64,000 bases of DNA from Actinomadura sp. WMMA1423. Its GTDB lineage: Bacteria; Actinomycetota; Actinomycetes; Streptosporangiales; Streptosporangiaceae. Position 1 is the first letter of the stretch. Every line of letters starts with the position of its first letter. The notes beneath the pieces were generated by a model. The model saw only the letters and a list, made by a program, of their open reading frames with translations. It did no database searches and was not told the DNA's origin. The DNA is taken from the NCBI RefSeq assembly GCF_006547145.1, contig NZ_CP041244.1, positions 8,928,001 through 8,992,000 of the forward strand. Direction: 5' to 3'. Below, piece after piece: positions 42,885-52,126 of this stretch. Made by a program: the position numbers and the translations under genes.

Positions 42885-43916
42885 ATGCGTCTCGGAACAG
42901 GGCCGCTGAACCGCCGTCGTTTCCTCGTCGCCGCGAGCCTGGCATCGGCTCTCGCGCTCACCGGATGCGGGACCGGAGACCAGCGGGGAGGCGGAGACGA
43001 GAAGTCGGTGGCGCTCGTCACCCCGCAGAAGGCCGGGGACGGAGGGCCGACCGACAACCTGATCGCCGGTCTGAACACGCTGAAGGCGGCCGGCTACACC
43101 ACCCGCCACGTGGCCGCGCCCGACCCCTCCTCGCACGAGTCGACGCTGCGCAGCCTGGCCCAGTCGGGGACGCCGGTGATCGTCGTGTCGTTCTCGGACT
43201 TCACGCAGGTGCTCAAGACCGTGGCGCCCGACTTCCCCAAGACCAGGTTCGTGCACATCTACTCCGACCCGTACAAGCCCGAGATGCCGAACGTCCAGAC
43301 GGTCTCGTTCGACACGCAGGGCCCCTCGTACCTGGCCGGCGTGCTGGCCGCCACCGTGTCGAAGACGGGCGTCGTCGGGTTCATCGGCGGAACCGCGATC
43401 CCCTCGCTGAACGCCGACTACCACGCCTTCGAGGCGGGGGCCAAGGCCACCCGCGCCGGCATCGCCGTCAAGAGCGCGTTCGTCGGGTCGTTCGGCGACC
43501 CGGTGAAGGGCCAGCAGATCGCCCAGACCATGTTCAACAACAAGGTCGACGTGGTCCTCGCCTACGCGGGCGGCTCCTCGGTCGGCGTCGTGAAGGCCGC
43601 CGACCAGGCCAAGGCCTTCGTCATCTACGACAACGCGGAGAGCGCCCAGACCGCTACCAGTGTGATCGCGGTCGCGTCGCAGCACTACGGCGCCACCATG
43701 GCCAAGCGGGTGCTCACCATCGCCGACGGGTCCTGGAAGCCCGGTGGCAGCGAAGCGGGTCTCGCCGACGACGGCACCTTCCTGGAACGCGCCAAGATGT
43801 TCCGTGCCGGCGCCGGGGCCCCGGACCTGGACTCGGCGTTCCAGAAGGTCGGCGAGACCAAGCAGAAGATCATCGACGGTTCCGTCGACGTGCCCGTCAA
43901 CACCGACAACGTGTGA
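42885..43916 (+). CDS. BMP family ABC transporter substrate-binding lipoprotein
   Basis: 343 residues. The N-terminus has a twin-arginine pattern (NRRRFLVAA) and a lipobox (LALTGCG), suggesting a Tat-exported lipoprotein. The BMP fold is shown by VALVTPQKAGDGGPTDN, TPVIVVSFSD, FDTQGPSYLAGVLAA and VDVVLAYAGGSSVGVV. Family members bind nucleosides or related heterocycles. ATG 42885 was chosen over an upstream in-frame start because it begins the signal sequence and has GGAG ahead of it. First gene of a complete BMP importer. Confidence 0.92.
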   Translation: MRLGTGPLNRRRFLVAASLASALALTGCGTGDQRGGGDEKSVALVTPQKAGDGGPTDNLIAGLNTLKAAGYTTRHVAAPDPSSHESTLRSLAQSGTPVIVVSFSDFTQVLKTVAPDFPKTRFVHIYSDPYKPEMPNVQTVSFDTQGPSYLAGVLAATVSKTGVVGFIGGTAIPSLNADYHAFEAGAKATRAGIAVKSAFVGSFGDPVKGQQIAQTMFNNKVDVVLAYAGGSSVGVVKAADQAKAFVIYDNAESAQTATSVIAVASQHYGATMAKRVLTIADGSWKPGGSEAGLADDGTFLERAKMFRAGAGAPDLDSAFQKVGETKQKIIDGSVDVPVNTDNV

Positions 43917-43923
43917 GCGAGCC

Positions 43924-45489
43924 ATGCGAGCCCGACCACACGAGAGAACCGGACCCGCCGCGGCGGGCGGCGCGCACCGCGCCGGAGCACCCGTCACCTG
44001 CCAGGACGTCTCGGTACTTTTCGGTGACTTCCGTGCCCTCGACGGAGTCAGCGGGACCTTCACACCGGGCAAGGTGCACGCCATCGTCGGCCAGAACGGC
44101 GCCGGCAAGACCACCTTCGCGCGGGTGCTGGCCGGTCTGGTCGAACCCTCCGGTGGCACCGTCCGGGTGGGAGAGCACCTGCTCGCCGGAGGGAATGTCG
44201 CCGAGTCCCGCAGACAGGGCGTGGAACTGGTCCATCAGCACTTCGCGCTGCCCTCGGACTTCACCGTCGCCCAGGCACTGGAACTGTTCAACGACGAGCA
44301 CCGCCCCCTCGGCGGCTTCTCCAAGGCAGGTTTGCACCGCAGGGCGCGGACGCTGCTGGAGGACGGGGGAGCCGCCGTGGCCCCGGACGCCCTGATCGGC
44401 AGGCTGCCGATCGAGACGATGCAGGCGGTCGAGATCGCCCGCGCCCTCGCCTCCGGCCCCCGCGTGCTGGTCCTGGACGAACCCACGGCGGTCCTGCCGC
44501 CGCCCGCGATGCGCGGGCTGTTCGACCGGCTGCGCGACCTGGCCGCCGCGGGCCTGTGCGTGATCGTGGTGCTGCACAAGCTGGACGAGGTGTTCGCGGT
44601 CGCCGACACCGTCACCGCGCTGCGCGCCGGCAGGCTCGTCCTGGAGCCGACGCCCATCGGCGACCTGGAGCCGGCGGACGTGTCGCGGGCCATCATCGGC
44701 GGCGCATCGGTCAAGGAGGTGCCGGCCGTCGCCGAACCCGCGCCGGACGCCCCGGCGGTGCTGAGCACGACCCGGCTGAACGCGCGGTCCGGGTCGCACG
44801 ACGCGGCCGCGGTCGACGTGTCGCTGGAGATCCGCGCAGGAGAGATCGTGGGCGTCGCCGGTGTCGAGGGCAACGGGCAGCGCAGCCTCGTCGAGGCGCT
44901 CGTCGGGATGGCGCCGCTGCGCGGCGGGACGGTGTCCCTGGCCGGCGCCGACGTCTCGGGGGCCTCGGTGCGGCGGCGCCGCGACCGCGGCCTGCGCGTC
45001 ATCCCCTTCGAACGCAACGTGGAAGGGGTCAGCCTCAGCAGCGCCCTGTGGGAGAACCACGCCGCCCCGCGGCGCGCCGGGGACGGGCCGATGCTCGATC
45101 CAAGGGCCCTGCGGGAACGGTGCCGGGAGGCGCTGGACCGCTGGCGGGTCGCGTACCGGGCCGAGACCCAGCCGGCCGGGAACCTGTCCGGCGGCAACGT
45201 CCAGAAGACCGTCCTGGCGCGCGAGATCACCGGTGACGTGCGGGTCCTCATCGCCGCGCACCCGACACGCGGGCTGGACATCGCCGCGGCCGGTGACGTG
45301 CGGGCGGCGCTGGTGGACGCCGCCGCGTCCGGCGCCGCCGTCCTCGTCGTCAGCGCGGACCTGGAGGAGATGTTCGAGGTGTGCCATCGCGTACTGGTGA
45401 TGTTCGCCGGGCGCGTGGTGGCCGAGTTCGACCGGCCCTTCGATCTGGACCGGGTGGGCGGCGCCATGGTGAGGGGTGAGGCGGCGTGA
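43924..45489 (+). CDS. BMP-type ABC transporter ATP-binding protein (two NBDs)
   Basis: 521 residues with two nucleotide-binding domains. NBD1 has Walker A GQNGAGKTT and VLVLDEPTAVLPP but an altered signature (LPIETMQAVEIA in place of LSxGEQQ). NBD2 has Walker A GVEGNGQRS without the Lys and an LSGGNVQK signature. This split of intact and degenerate motifs is typical of nucleoside-type importers. It begins seven bases after the lipoprotein gene and overlaps the permease (GTGA). Confidence 0.92.
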   Translation: MRARPHERTGPAAAGGAHRAGAPVTCQDVSVLFGDFRALDGVSGTFTPGKVHAIVGQNGAGKTTFARVLAGLVEPSGGTVRVGEHLLAGGNVAESRRQGVELVHQHFALPSDFTVAQALELFNDEHRPLGGFSKAGLHRRARTLLEDGGAAVAPDALIGRLPIETMQAVEIARALASGPRVLVLDEPTAVLPPPAMRGLFDRLRDLAAAGLCVIVVLHKLDEVFAVADTVTALRAGRLVLEPTPIGDLEPADVSRAIIGGASVKEVPAVAEPAPDAPAVLSTTRLNARSGSHDAAAVDVSLEIRAGEIVGVAGVEGNGQRSLVEALVGMAPLRGGTVSLAGADVSGASVRRRRDRGLRVIPFERNVEGVSLSSALWENHAAPRRAGDGPMLDPRALRERCREALDRWRVAYRAETQPAGNLSGGNVQKTVLAREITGDVRVLIAAHPTRGLDIAAAGDVRAALVDAAASGAAVLVVSADLEEMFEVCHRVLVMFAGRVVAEFDRPFDLDRVGGAMVRGEAA

Positions 45490-46589
45490 GGTTTCGGCCA
45501 AGGCCGGCCGCGGCCCGGCCCGTCGCGGTCATCGGCGCGTCCCTGCTGCTGGTCCTCGGCATATTCGCCGTGTCCGGCTATGACGTGGGGGCGATCGGCG
45601 CGGGGACGATCGACGGCAGCGTCGGCTCGCCGGCCGCGTGGACGCAGACGATCCGCTGGGCCATTCCGCTGCTCATCATCGCGCTCGGCGTCGGGCTCGC
45701 CTTCCAGGCCGGCTACTTCAACATCGGCGCCCAGGGACAGATGTACGTCGGGGCGATCGGCTCCCTCGTCGTCGGCCTGGGGTGGCGGGACGGTCCCGCG
45801 CTCGTCGTGGTCCCCTGCGCCTTCGCGGTGGGGATCGCGCTCGGCGCGCTGTGGTCGCTGCTGCCCGGGGTGCTGCGGACGCGGCTCGGTGCCGACGAGG
45901 TCGTCACCAGCCTGATGATGAACTTCATCGCCGTGCTGCTGCTGGAGTGGGTCTGCACCGGCCCGCTGAAGAGCCGCGACGGCACCGGCCAGGCGGCCAC
46001 GACCGACCAGTTGCCGGGGGCCTTCCGGCTCAGCGACGGCAGCGGCGTCTCGCCCGCCCTGTTGATCCTGTGCGCCCTGCTCGTGGCGGGCGCCGTGGTC
46101 CTGACCGGCCGTACGCGGCTCGGCTTGGAGATCCGCCTCGTCGGACGCAACCCGGTGATGGCGCAGTGGATGGGCATCCGCGCCTCCCGGGTCGGCCTGG
46201 TGGTCTTCGCGCTGAGCGGTGCGGCGGCCGGGCTCGCGGGCGCCGTCGAGGCGTACGGCCCGTCGGGCGGCCTGCGGGTCGGGTTCTCGCCGATGGTCGG
46301 CTTCATGGCGGTCATCGTGGCGCTGGTCGGCACGTTCGGTCCGCTCCGCACGCTGCTGGCCGCGGTGTTCTTCGGCGCGCTGCGCGCCGCCACGATCTAT
46401 CTGCCGGTCGTGAGCGACCTGCCGCAGGCGGGTCTCGACATGCTCAACGGGATGGTCGCCTTGTGGATCACGGTGTCCACGGTGCCCGCCCTGCTGAGAC
46501 GCCGGCGGACGCGGGCCGCGGCCCGCGCCGGCGATCCGTCCGGTGGGCCCGCCCGCCGCGATCCGGAGGTGGTGAACTCCCGTGGTTGA
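45486..46589 (+). CDS. BMP-type ABC transporter permease 1
   Basis: 367 residues with about eight to ten hydrophobic segments and the family signatures AFQAGYFNIGAQGQMYVGAI, ADEVVTSLMMNFIAVLL and VGRNPVMAQWMGI. The hydrophilic C-terminal ~45 residues are Arg/Pro-rich. GTG start in a GTGA overlap with the ATPase; eight-base overlap with the second permease. The two permeases presumably form a heterodimer. Confidence 0.92.
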   Translation: MRFRPRPAAARPVAVIGASLLLVLGIFAVSGYDVGAIGAGTIDGSVGSPAAWTQTIRWAIPLLIIALGVGLAFQAGYFNIGAQGQMYVGAIGSLVVGLGWRDGPALVVVPCAFAVGIALGALWSLLPGVLRTRLGADEVVTSLMMNFIAVLLLEWVCTGPLKSRDGTGQAATTDQLPGAFRLSDGSGVSPALLILCALLVAGAVVLTGRTRLGLEIRLVGRNPVMAQWMGIRASRVGLVVFALSGAAAGLAGAVEAYGPSGGLRVGFSPMVGFMAVIVALVGTFGPLRTLLAAVFFGALRAATIYLPVVSDLPQAGLDMLNGMVALWITVSTVPALLRRRRTRAAARAGDPSGGPARRDPEVVNSRG

Positions 46590-47478
46590 CTTCCTGGGGA
46601 CCTGCCTGCAGGCCGCCACGCCCATCTGGCTGGCGGCGCTCGCCGGAATGTTCGCCCAGCGCAGCGGCGTCCTGCACCTCGGCCTGGAGGGGCTGATGCT
46701 CAGCGGCGCGTTCGTCGCGACCGCCACCGCCATCCGCACCGGGTCGGTTCTCGCGGCCATCGCCGCCGCCATCGTCGTGAACGTGCTGCTGTCCCTGCTG
46801 TTCTGGGTGCTGGTCACGCATTTCAAGGCGAACGTGCTTATCGTCGGCCTCGGCCTGTCGATGACCGCCGCCGGGGCGACGGGCTACGCCCTGGTGGCCT
46901 TCTTCGACACCGAGGCGGCCATCGAGTCGCCCGTCGGGCTGCCGCGGCCGCTCGGCGCGCTCGGCGGGCCGCTCGCCGACCTGTCGGTGCTGACGTTCGC
47001 GGCGTTCGCGCTGACCTGGCTGTCGTGGTGGACGCTCCGGCGGACCCGGGCCGGGCTGAAGCTCAGCGCCTGCGGCAGCGACCCGTTCGCGGCGCGCAGC
47101 GCCGGCGTCCCGGTGGACCTCTACCGGATGGCGGCGCTGCAGGTCGCCGGGTTGCTGTGCGCGCTGGCCGGCACGGAGTTGTCGCTGGCCCAGGTGCGGT
47201 CCTTCTCCGACAACATCGCGCAGGGCCGCGGCTACCTCGCCTTCGCGGCGGTCCTGCTCGGCGGGCTGGCCCCGGTCGGAGTCTCGGCCGCGGCGCTGTT
47301 CTTCGGGACCGCGCTGGCCTTCGGCATCCAGTCGCAACTGGACTTCAACGGCGTCCTGCCGCCGCAGTTCGTGCTCATGCTGCCCTACGCGGCGACCATC
47401 GCCGCCATCTCGGCCACGGTCGTGATCAAGCGGCGCCGGGGAGAGCAGCCACCAGTGATCATGGAGCGGACGCTGTGA
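46582..47478 (+). CDS. BMP-type ABC transporter permease 2
   Basis: 298 residues, with the paired-permease signatures ALAGMFAQRSGVLHLGLEGLML, VLLGGLAPVGVSAAALFFG and a C-terminal MLPYAATIAAI. About eight hydrophobic segments. Completes the importer with the preceding permease, ATPase and lipoprotein. GTG start; the stop overlaps the Tm-1-like gene (GTGA). Confidence 0.92.
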   Translation: MVDFLGTCLQAATPIWLAALAGMFAQRSGVLHLGLEGLMLSGAFVATATAIRTGSVLAAIAAAIVVNVLLSLLFWVLVTHFKANVLIVGLGLSMTAAGATGYALVAFFDTEAAIESPVGLPRPLGALGGPLADLSVLTFAAFALTWLSWWTLRRTRAGLKLSACGSDPFAARSAGVPVDLYRMAALQVAGLLCALAGTELSLAQVRSFSDNIAQGRGYLAFAAVLLGGLAPVGVSAAALFFGTALAFGIQSQLDFNGVLPPQFVLMLPYAATIAAISATVVIKRRRGEQPPVIMERTL

Positions 47479-48704
47479 GCCGGGTCGTCCTCGCGGGAGC
47501 GCTCGACACCAAGGGCGCCGAGTACGCCTACGTCCGGGACCTGCTGGCGGCCGCGGGCATGCGTCCGCTGCTGGTCGACACGGGTGTCCGCGGGGAGCCG
47601 CAGACCCGGCCCGACGTGACCCGCTCGGAGGTGGCGCGGGCCGCGTCCCGCGACCACCGGGAGATCGCCGCGCTCGCCACCCGGGCGGAGGCGCTGGAAG
47701 CCATGGCCGAGGGGGTGGCCGCCCTGCTCGGGTCTCTGCGGGATGCGGGCGAGGCGGACGCCGCCTTCGGCATGGGCGGCTCGGGGGCGCTGAGCGTGCT
47801 TGCTCCGGGCTTCCGGGCGCTGCCGCTGGGGGTGCCCAAGATGATCGTCACCACGATGGCCTCCGGTGACACCCGCCCCCACGTGGGAGCCAGCGATCTG
47901 CTCCTGGTCCCTTCCATCGTGGACATCGCCGGGCTCAACACGGTGAGCCGCTTCGTCCTCGAACGCTCGGTGGCGATGCTGGCGGCCCAGTTGGGGCACC
48001 CGGTGCCGTCCGCGAGGGGTGGGGACGGAACGCCGATGGTGGCCGCCAGCATGTTCGGGGTGACGACCGCCGGCGTGTCGCGAGCCTGCCGGCTACTGGA
48101 GTCGCGGGGCCTGGACGTCCTGGTCTTCCACGCCAACGGGCTCGGCGGCAGGACCCTCGAGTCGCTGGCCGAGGACGGATGGCTGTCGGGGGTTCTCGAT
48201 CTGACGACGACGGAGCTGGCCGACGACCTCGCCGGCGGCGTGGCGAGTGCGGGGCCGGACCGCCTGACCGCCGCCGGCCGGCGGGGGATCCCGCAGGTCG
48301 TGTCCACCGGAGCGCTGGACGTCGTCAACTTCGGGGCGCCGGAGACCGTACCGGAGCCGTACCGGGAGCGGCGGCTCTACTCGCACAACCCGACGGCGAC
48401 GCTGATGCGCACCGATCCGCGGGAGGCCGCCGTCCTCGGCGAGCGGCTCGGCACGAAGCTGTCGGCCGCGCGCGGACCGGTCGTCTTGCTGCTGCCCACC
48501 GGCGGGACGTCAGCCCTGTCGGAGCCTGGCGGCGCGTTCCACTGGCCCGAGGCGGACGCGGCGCTCGAACGAGCGCTGCTGGGCTCCCTGGCCCCCCACG
48601 TCGCCGTGGAGCGTTCCCCGGCGGCACTGAACACCCCGGCGTTCGGCGAGCAGGCGGCGCGACTGCTGCTGGCCCGGCTCGCCGGGACGCCGGCGGAGCG
48701 GTAG
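47475..48704 (+). CDS. Tm-1-like ATP-binding (UPF0261) protein
   Basis: 409 residues matching UPF0261: VVLAGALDTKGAEYAYVRDLL at the N-terminus, GMGGSGALSVLAPGFRALPLG, SMFGVTTAGVSRACRLLE, VFHANGLGGRTLE and LPTGGTSALSEPGG. This is the N-terminal half of the plant virus-resistance protein Tm-1; the bacterial function is not known. The C-terminal half of Tm-1 (a TIM barrel) is encoded as a separate gene at 50898-51761, so the two products probably act together. GTG start overlaps the permease stop. Confidence 0.88.
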   Translation: MSRVVLAGALDTKGAEYAYVRDLLAAAGMRPLLVDTGVRGEPQTRPDVTRSEVARAASRDHREIAALATRAEALEAMAEGVAALLGSLRDAGEADAAFGMGGSGALSVLAPGFRALPLGVPKMIVTTMASGDTRPHVGASDLLLVPSIVDIAGLNTVSRFVLERSVAMLAAQLGHPVPSARGGDGTPMVAASMFGVTTAGVSRACRLLESRGLDVLVFHANGLGGRTLESLAEDGWLSGVLDLTTTELADDLAGGVASAGPDRLTAAGRRGIPQVVSTGALDVVNFGAPETVPEPYRERRLYSHNPTATLMRTDPREAAVLGERLGTKLSAARGPVVLLLPTGGTSALSEPGGAFHWPEADAALERALLGSLAPHVAVERSPAALNTPAFGEQAARLLLARLAGTPAER

Positions 48705-48781
48705 CCGCCGACCGTGATGGACATCCCGCCCAAACGACTGGTGCGGGTGGCCCGGAGGAAAACGAAGGAAAGGACGGGGAT

Positions 48782-50380
48782 GTGCGCGACGACTGCGACG
48801 TCCTGATCGTCGGCGCCGGCCCCTCGGGCGCGGTCGCCGCCCAGGAGTTCGCCCGCGCCGGGATGCGGGTCACGTGCCTGGAACAGGGTGACTGGCCCGA
48901 CTACGAGAAGGCGCGCGCGGGCCATGCCGACTTCGAACTCGTGTCCCGCAAGCACTGGAACTGGGATCCGAACCAGCGCCGCGCCGGCGGTGACTATCCC
49001 ATCGACGACGCCGAGTCGGACGTCACCGCCCTCATGTACAACGGTGTCGGCGGCAGCACCGTCCTGTACGCGGCGCACTGGGAACGCTTCCTGCCCTCGG
49101 ACTTCCGCACCCGCACCATGGACGGTGTCGGCGACGACTGGCCGATCGGGTACTGGGACCTGGAGCCCTACTACGACGAAGTCGAGCGGCAGTTCGCCGT
49201 CAGCGGGCTCGAGGGCGACCCGGCCCTCCCTCCGAGCACGCCGCCGCCGCTGCCGCCCGTGCCGCTCAACAAGCTCGGCCGGCGGGGCGCGGAGGCGCTG
49301 AACAGGCTCGGTTGGCACTGGTGGCCCGGCAGCAACGCCATCGCCACCGCCGAGTACGGCCCCCTGCACGCGTGCGCGCAGCGGACGGCCTGTCCGTTCG
49401 GCTGCCCCACCGGAGCCAAGGCGTCCGCGGACCGCACCCACTGGCAGTCCCTTGCCAAGGACCAGGTGCGCCTGACGGTGCGGGCGACGGTCGAGCAGGT
49501 GCTCCTGGACGACCGGGGCCGCGCCGCCGGCGTCACCTACCTCGACGCCGGCGGAGTCCGCCATGAGGTTCGCGCCGGCGTCGTGGTGCTGTGCGCCAAC
49601 GCGATCGGCACGCCCCGCATCATGCTCGCGTCGGCCGACGGGTGCGGGGTCGCCAACTCCAGCGGCCTGGTCGGCAGGCGCCTCATGATGCACCCGTTCG
49701 GCAACGCGATCGGGATCTTCGACGAGGACCTGGAGTCCTGGCGCGGGCCGCTCGGCCAGTACCTGCACTCCCTGGAGTTCTACGAGACCGACCGGTCGCG
49801 CGGCTTCGTGCGCGGCGCGAAATGGAACCTGATCCCCTCCGGCGCGCCGCTGTCGTTCATGCTCCCGGGCACCTGGGGGGACGAACCGGTGTGGGGGCCG
49901 AACTTCACCCGGCTGCTGCGCGAACGGCTGGGCCGCTCGGCGATCTGGGGCGTCATCTGCGAGGACCTGCCCGACCCCGCGAACCGGGTGCTGCTGGACG
50001 ACGCGACCACCGCGGACGGAGTCCCGGGCGCGCGGATCCAGTACCGCACGTCCGACAACACGCGGGCCATGATGGCCTGGCACCTGGAGCGCCTCTCCGA
50101 GGTGCTCGACGCCATGGGAGCCACCAAGAAGATCCTCAATTCGGGTCTGCGCGGCACCGGATGGCATCTGATGGGCACGGCCGTGATGGGCGAGGACCGT
50201 GAGGCCTCCGTGGTCGACCCGCACGGCCAGTGCCATGACGTGCCCAACCTCTACGTCTTCGACGGCTCGGTCTTCCCGACGTCCTCCGGCGTCAACCCCA
50301 CCGCGACCATCGCGGCCAACGCGCTGCGCTGCGCCCGGTCCCTGGTCGCCCGCCGCCGCGAAGTGGAGGTGGCCTCATGA
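48782..50380 (+). CDS. GMC family oxidoreductase, large catalytic subunit
   Basis: 532 residues. FAD-binding IVGAGPSGAVAAQEFARAG lies at the N-terminus, then YNGVGGSTVLYAAHWERF, CPFGCPTGAKA, VLCANAIGTPRIMLAS, and a C-terminal GWHLMGT (catalytic His) with VNPTATIAANAL (Asn partner). The layout resembles gluconate 2-dehydrogenase-type GMC enzymes that oxidise an alcohol on a sugar or alicyclic ring. GTG start with AAGGA upstream; a nearby ATG is out of frame. It overlaps the small-subunit gene by four bases. Confidence 0.88.
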   Translation: MRDDCDVLIVGAGPSGAVAAQEFARAGMRVTCLEQGDWPDYEKARAGHADFELVSRKHWNWDPNQRRAGGDYPIDDAESDVTALMYNGVGGSTVLYAAHWERFLPSDFRTRTMDGVGDDWPIGYWDLEPYYDEVERQFAVSGLEGDPALPPSTPPPLPPVPLNKLGRRGAEALNRLGWHWWPGSNAIATAEYGPLHACAQRTACPFGCPTGAKASADRTHWQSLAKDQVRLTVRATVEQVLLDDRGRAAGVTYLDAGGVRHEVRAGVVVLCANAIGTPRIMLASADGCGVANSSGLVGRRLMMHPFGNAIGIFDEDLESWRGPLGQYLHSLEFYETDRSRGFVRGAKWNLIPSGAPLSFMLPGTWGDEPVWGPNFTRLLRERLGRSAIWGVICEDLPDPANRVLLDDATTADGVPGARIQYRTSDNTRAMMAWHLERLSEVLDAMGATKKILNSGLRGTGWHLMGTAVMGEDREASVVDPHGQCHDVPNLYVFDGSVFPTSSGVNPTATIAANALRCARSLVARRREVEVAS

Positions 50381-50850
50381 CCAGCGCGGAGAGTGGGAAG
50401 ACACAGGACGGGGCCGTGCCGCCGGAGGCCCGCCGGAGGCTCGGGCAGGTCGCGGACGCGCTGATCGAGGCCGGCGCGGGGCTTCCGTCCGGGACGCAGG
50501 CCGGTGTGCACACCGGCCTGCTCGACCAGGTGGTCAAGGCGCGGCCCGACCTCGTCCCGCCGCTGCTGCGGGCGCTGGACGAGCTGGGACCCGCCCTCGA
50601 CCTCGCGGCGGTCGAGCGGCTGGCCGAACGGCGGCCGGAACTGCACGAGGTGCTGACGCTGGTCGTCGCGGGCGGCTACCTGATGTCGCCGCGCGTCGCC
50701 GCGCTGCTGAAGTACCCCTTCCAGGAAGCCAAGATCGTCGATCCGCGAGAGATCGCGGTCGTGGTCGAGGAGGGCCTGCTCGACCCGGTCGCCGAACGCG
50801 CGCCCCTCTACCGGCTGCCCCCCGACGCACCGCCGGAGCGCCGCCCGTGA
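50377..50850 (+). CDS. GMC oxidoreductase small subunit (gluconate 2-dehydrogenase subunit 3-like)
   Basis: 157 residues, mostly helical, containing GLLDQVVKARPDLVPPLLRAL and the tail YLMSPRVAALLKYPFQEAK followed by PREIAVVVEEGLLDPV. Such partners accompany GMC subunits in the gluconate 2-dehydrogenase family. No Tat signal is evident, so this complex is probably cytoplasmic, unlike classical exported versions. ATGA overlap with the large subunit. Confidence 0.72.
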   Translation: MTSAESGKTQDGAVPPEARRRLGQVADALIEAGAGLPSGTQAGVHTGLLDQVVKARPDLVPPLLRALDELGPALDLAAVERLAERRPELHEVLTLVVAGGYLMSPRVAALLKYPFQEAKIVDPREIAVVVEEGLLDPVAERAPLYRLPPDAPPERRP

Positions 50851-50897
50851 CCGGGCGGGGAGGAAGCCCGTCCCACACCCACTTGGAGGTAACGGCA

Positions 50898-51761
50898 ATG
50901 AGCCGCCAGCAGCACGTTCCCCTGTTCCACGAGCGGGTCAGGTCGGGCCGCGCCCTGATCGGCGCGGGCGCCGGCACCGGACTGTCCGCCAAATGCGCGG
51001 AGGAGGCCGGTGTCGACTTCATCGTCATCTACAACGCGGGCAGGTTCCGTATGGCCGGGCGCGGGTCGATGGCCGGGATGATGCCCTACGGCAACGCCAA
51101 CGACATCGTCGTGGAGATGTCCGCGGAGGTCCTCCCGGTGGTGCGCAGGACACCGGTGCTCGCCGGCGTCTGCGCCACGGACCCGTTCAAGAACATCCCG
51201 CTGTTCCTGCGGCAGCTCAAGGAACTCGGGTTCGCGGGGGTGCAGAACTTCCCGTCGGTCTGCCTCCTGGACGGCAGCGTGCGGGCGGACCTGGAGGCCA
51301 CCGGTTACGGCTTCGACAAGGAGGTGGAGATGGTCCGCACCGCCCGCGAGATGGACCTGATCACGGCCGCCTACGTGCGCACCGAGCAGGAGGCGCGCGA
51401 CATGGCCGCCGCGGGCGCCGACATCGTCGTGGCGCACGTCGGGCTGACGACCGCGGGGATGATCGGTGCCAGGTCCCCCATGTCGCTGGCGGACGCGGCG
51501 GCACGGACGCGGGAGATCCGCGACGAGGCCAAGTCCGCGCGCGAGGACGTGCTGGTCGTGTGCCACGGAGGACCGATCGCCACGCCCGGCGACGCTCAGG
51601 AAGTGCTGCGGATGGTCCCGGGGGCGGCCGGTTTCCTGGGCGCGTCCAGCATGGAGCGGCTGCCTGCGGAGACCGCCCTCGTCGACACCATGCGGCGCTT
51701 CACCGAGGTCTCCGTCGAACCCGCCGCCGACGGCCCGCACGAGAGGGAGGTCATGGCGTGA
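50898..51761 (+). CDS. PEP hydrolase family / Tm-1 C-terminal TIM-barrel protein
   Basis: 287 residues. IGAGAGTGLSAKCAEEAGVDFI, IYNAGRFRMAGRGSMAGMMPYGNAN, VCATDPFKNIP, GVQNFPSVCLLDG and VVAHVGLTTAG match the TIM-barrel family annotated as phosphoenolpyruvate hydrolase-like and found fused to UPF0261 in plant Tm-1. The real reaction is unproven. Start ATG has GGAGGT seven bases upstream. Next gene begins in its stop codon (GTGA). Confidence 0.88.
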   Translation: MSRQQHVPLFHERVRSGRALIGAGAGTGLSAKCAEEAGVDFIVIYNAGRFRMAGRGSMAGMMPYGNANDIVVEMSAEVLPVVRRTPVLAGVCATDPFKNIPLFLRQLKELGFAGVQNFPSVCLLDGSVRADLEATGYGFDKEVEMVRTAREMDLITAAYVRTEQEARDMAAAGADIVVAHVGLTTAGMIGARSPMSLADAAARTREIRDEAKSAREDVLVVCHGGPIATPGDAQEVLRMVPGAAGFLGASSMERLPAETALVDTMRRFTEVSVEPAADGPHEREVMA

Positions 51762-52126
51762 AGCTCTTCCGTACCGCGGATCTGCTGAAGGACCCCGCAC
51801 CGGTCCCCGAACCGGAACGCTTCACCGGCGCCGCGTTCAGCTCCTCCGTCCAGGGGTGCCCCACCGGCAAGGCGACCACCGCGCTGATCCGGCTCGACCC
51901 GGGCGTGCGCGGCCACTGGCACAGCCACGCCGACGGCCAGGTGATCCACATCGTGGCGGGATCCGGCTTCGTCGGGCGCCGCGGCCGCGACCCGTTGGAG
52001 GTGACCGGGGGCGACATCGTGTGGATCGAGCCGGGAGAGGAGCACTGGCACGGGGCCTCCGACGCCGGGCTGGCCCAGCTGGCCGTCTCCTTCGGCGCCA
52101 TCACCTGGCTGGAGCCGAGCACATGA
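51758..52126 (+). CDS. Cupin domain protein
   Basis: 122 residues, a single small beta-barrel with cupin motif 1 HWHSHADGQVIHIVAG and motif 2 GDIVWIEPGEEHWHGA supplying His/Glu metal ligands. Similar small cupins include carboxymuconolactone-linked and quercetinase-like proteins; the role here is unknown. GTG start in GTGA overlap; ATGA overlap with the following gene. Confidence 0.88.
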   Translation: MKLFRTADLLKDPAPVPEPERFTGAAFSSSVQGCPTGKATTALIRLDPGVRGHWHSHADGQVIHIVAGSGFVGRRGRDPLEVTGGDIVWIEPGEEHWHGASDAGLAQLAVSFGAITWLEPST

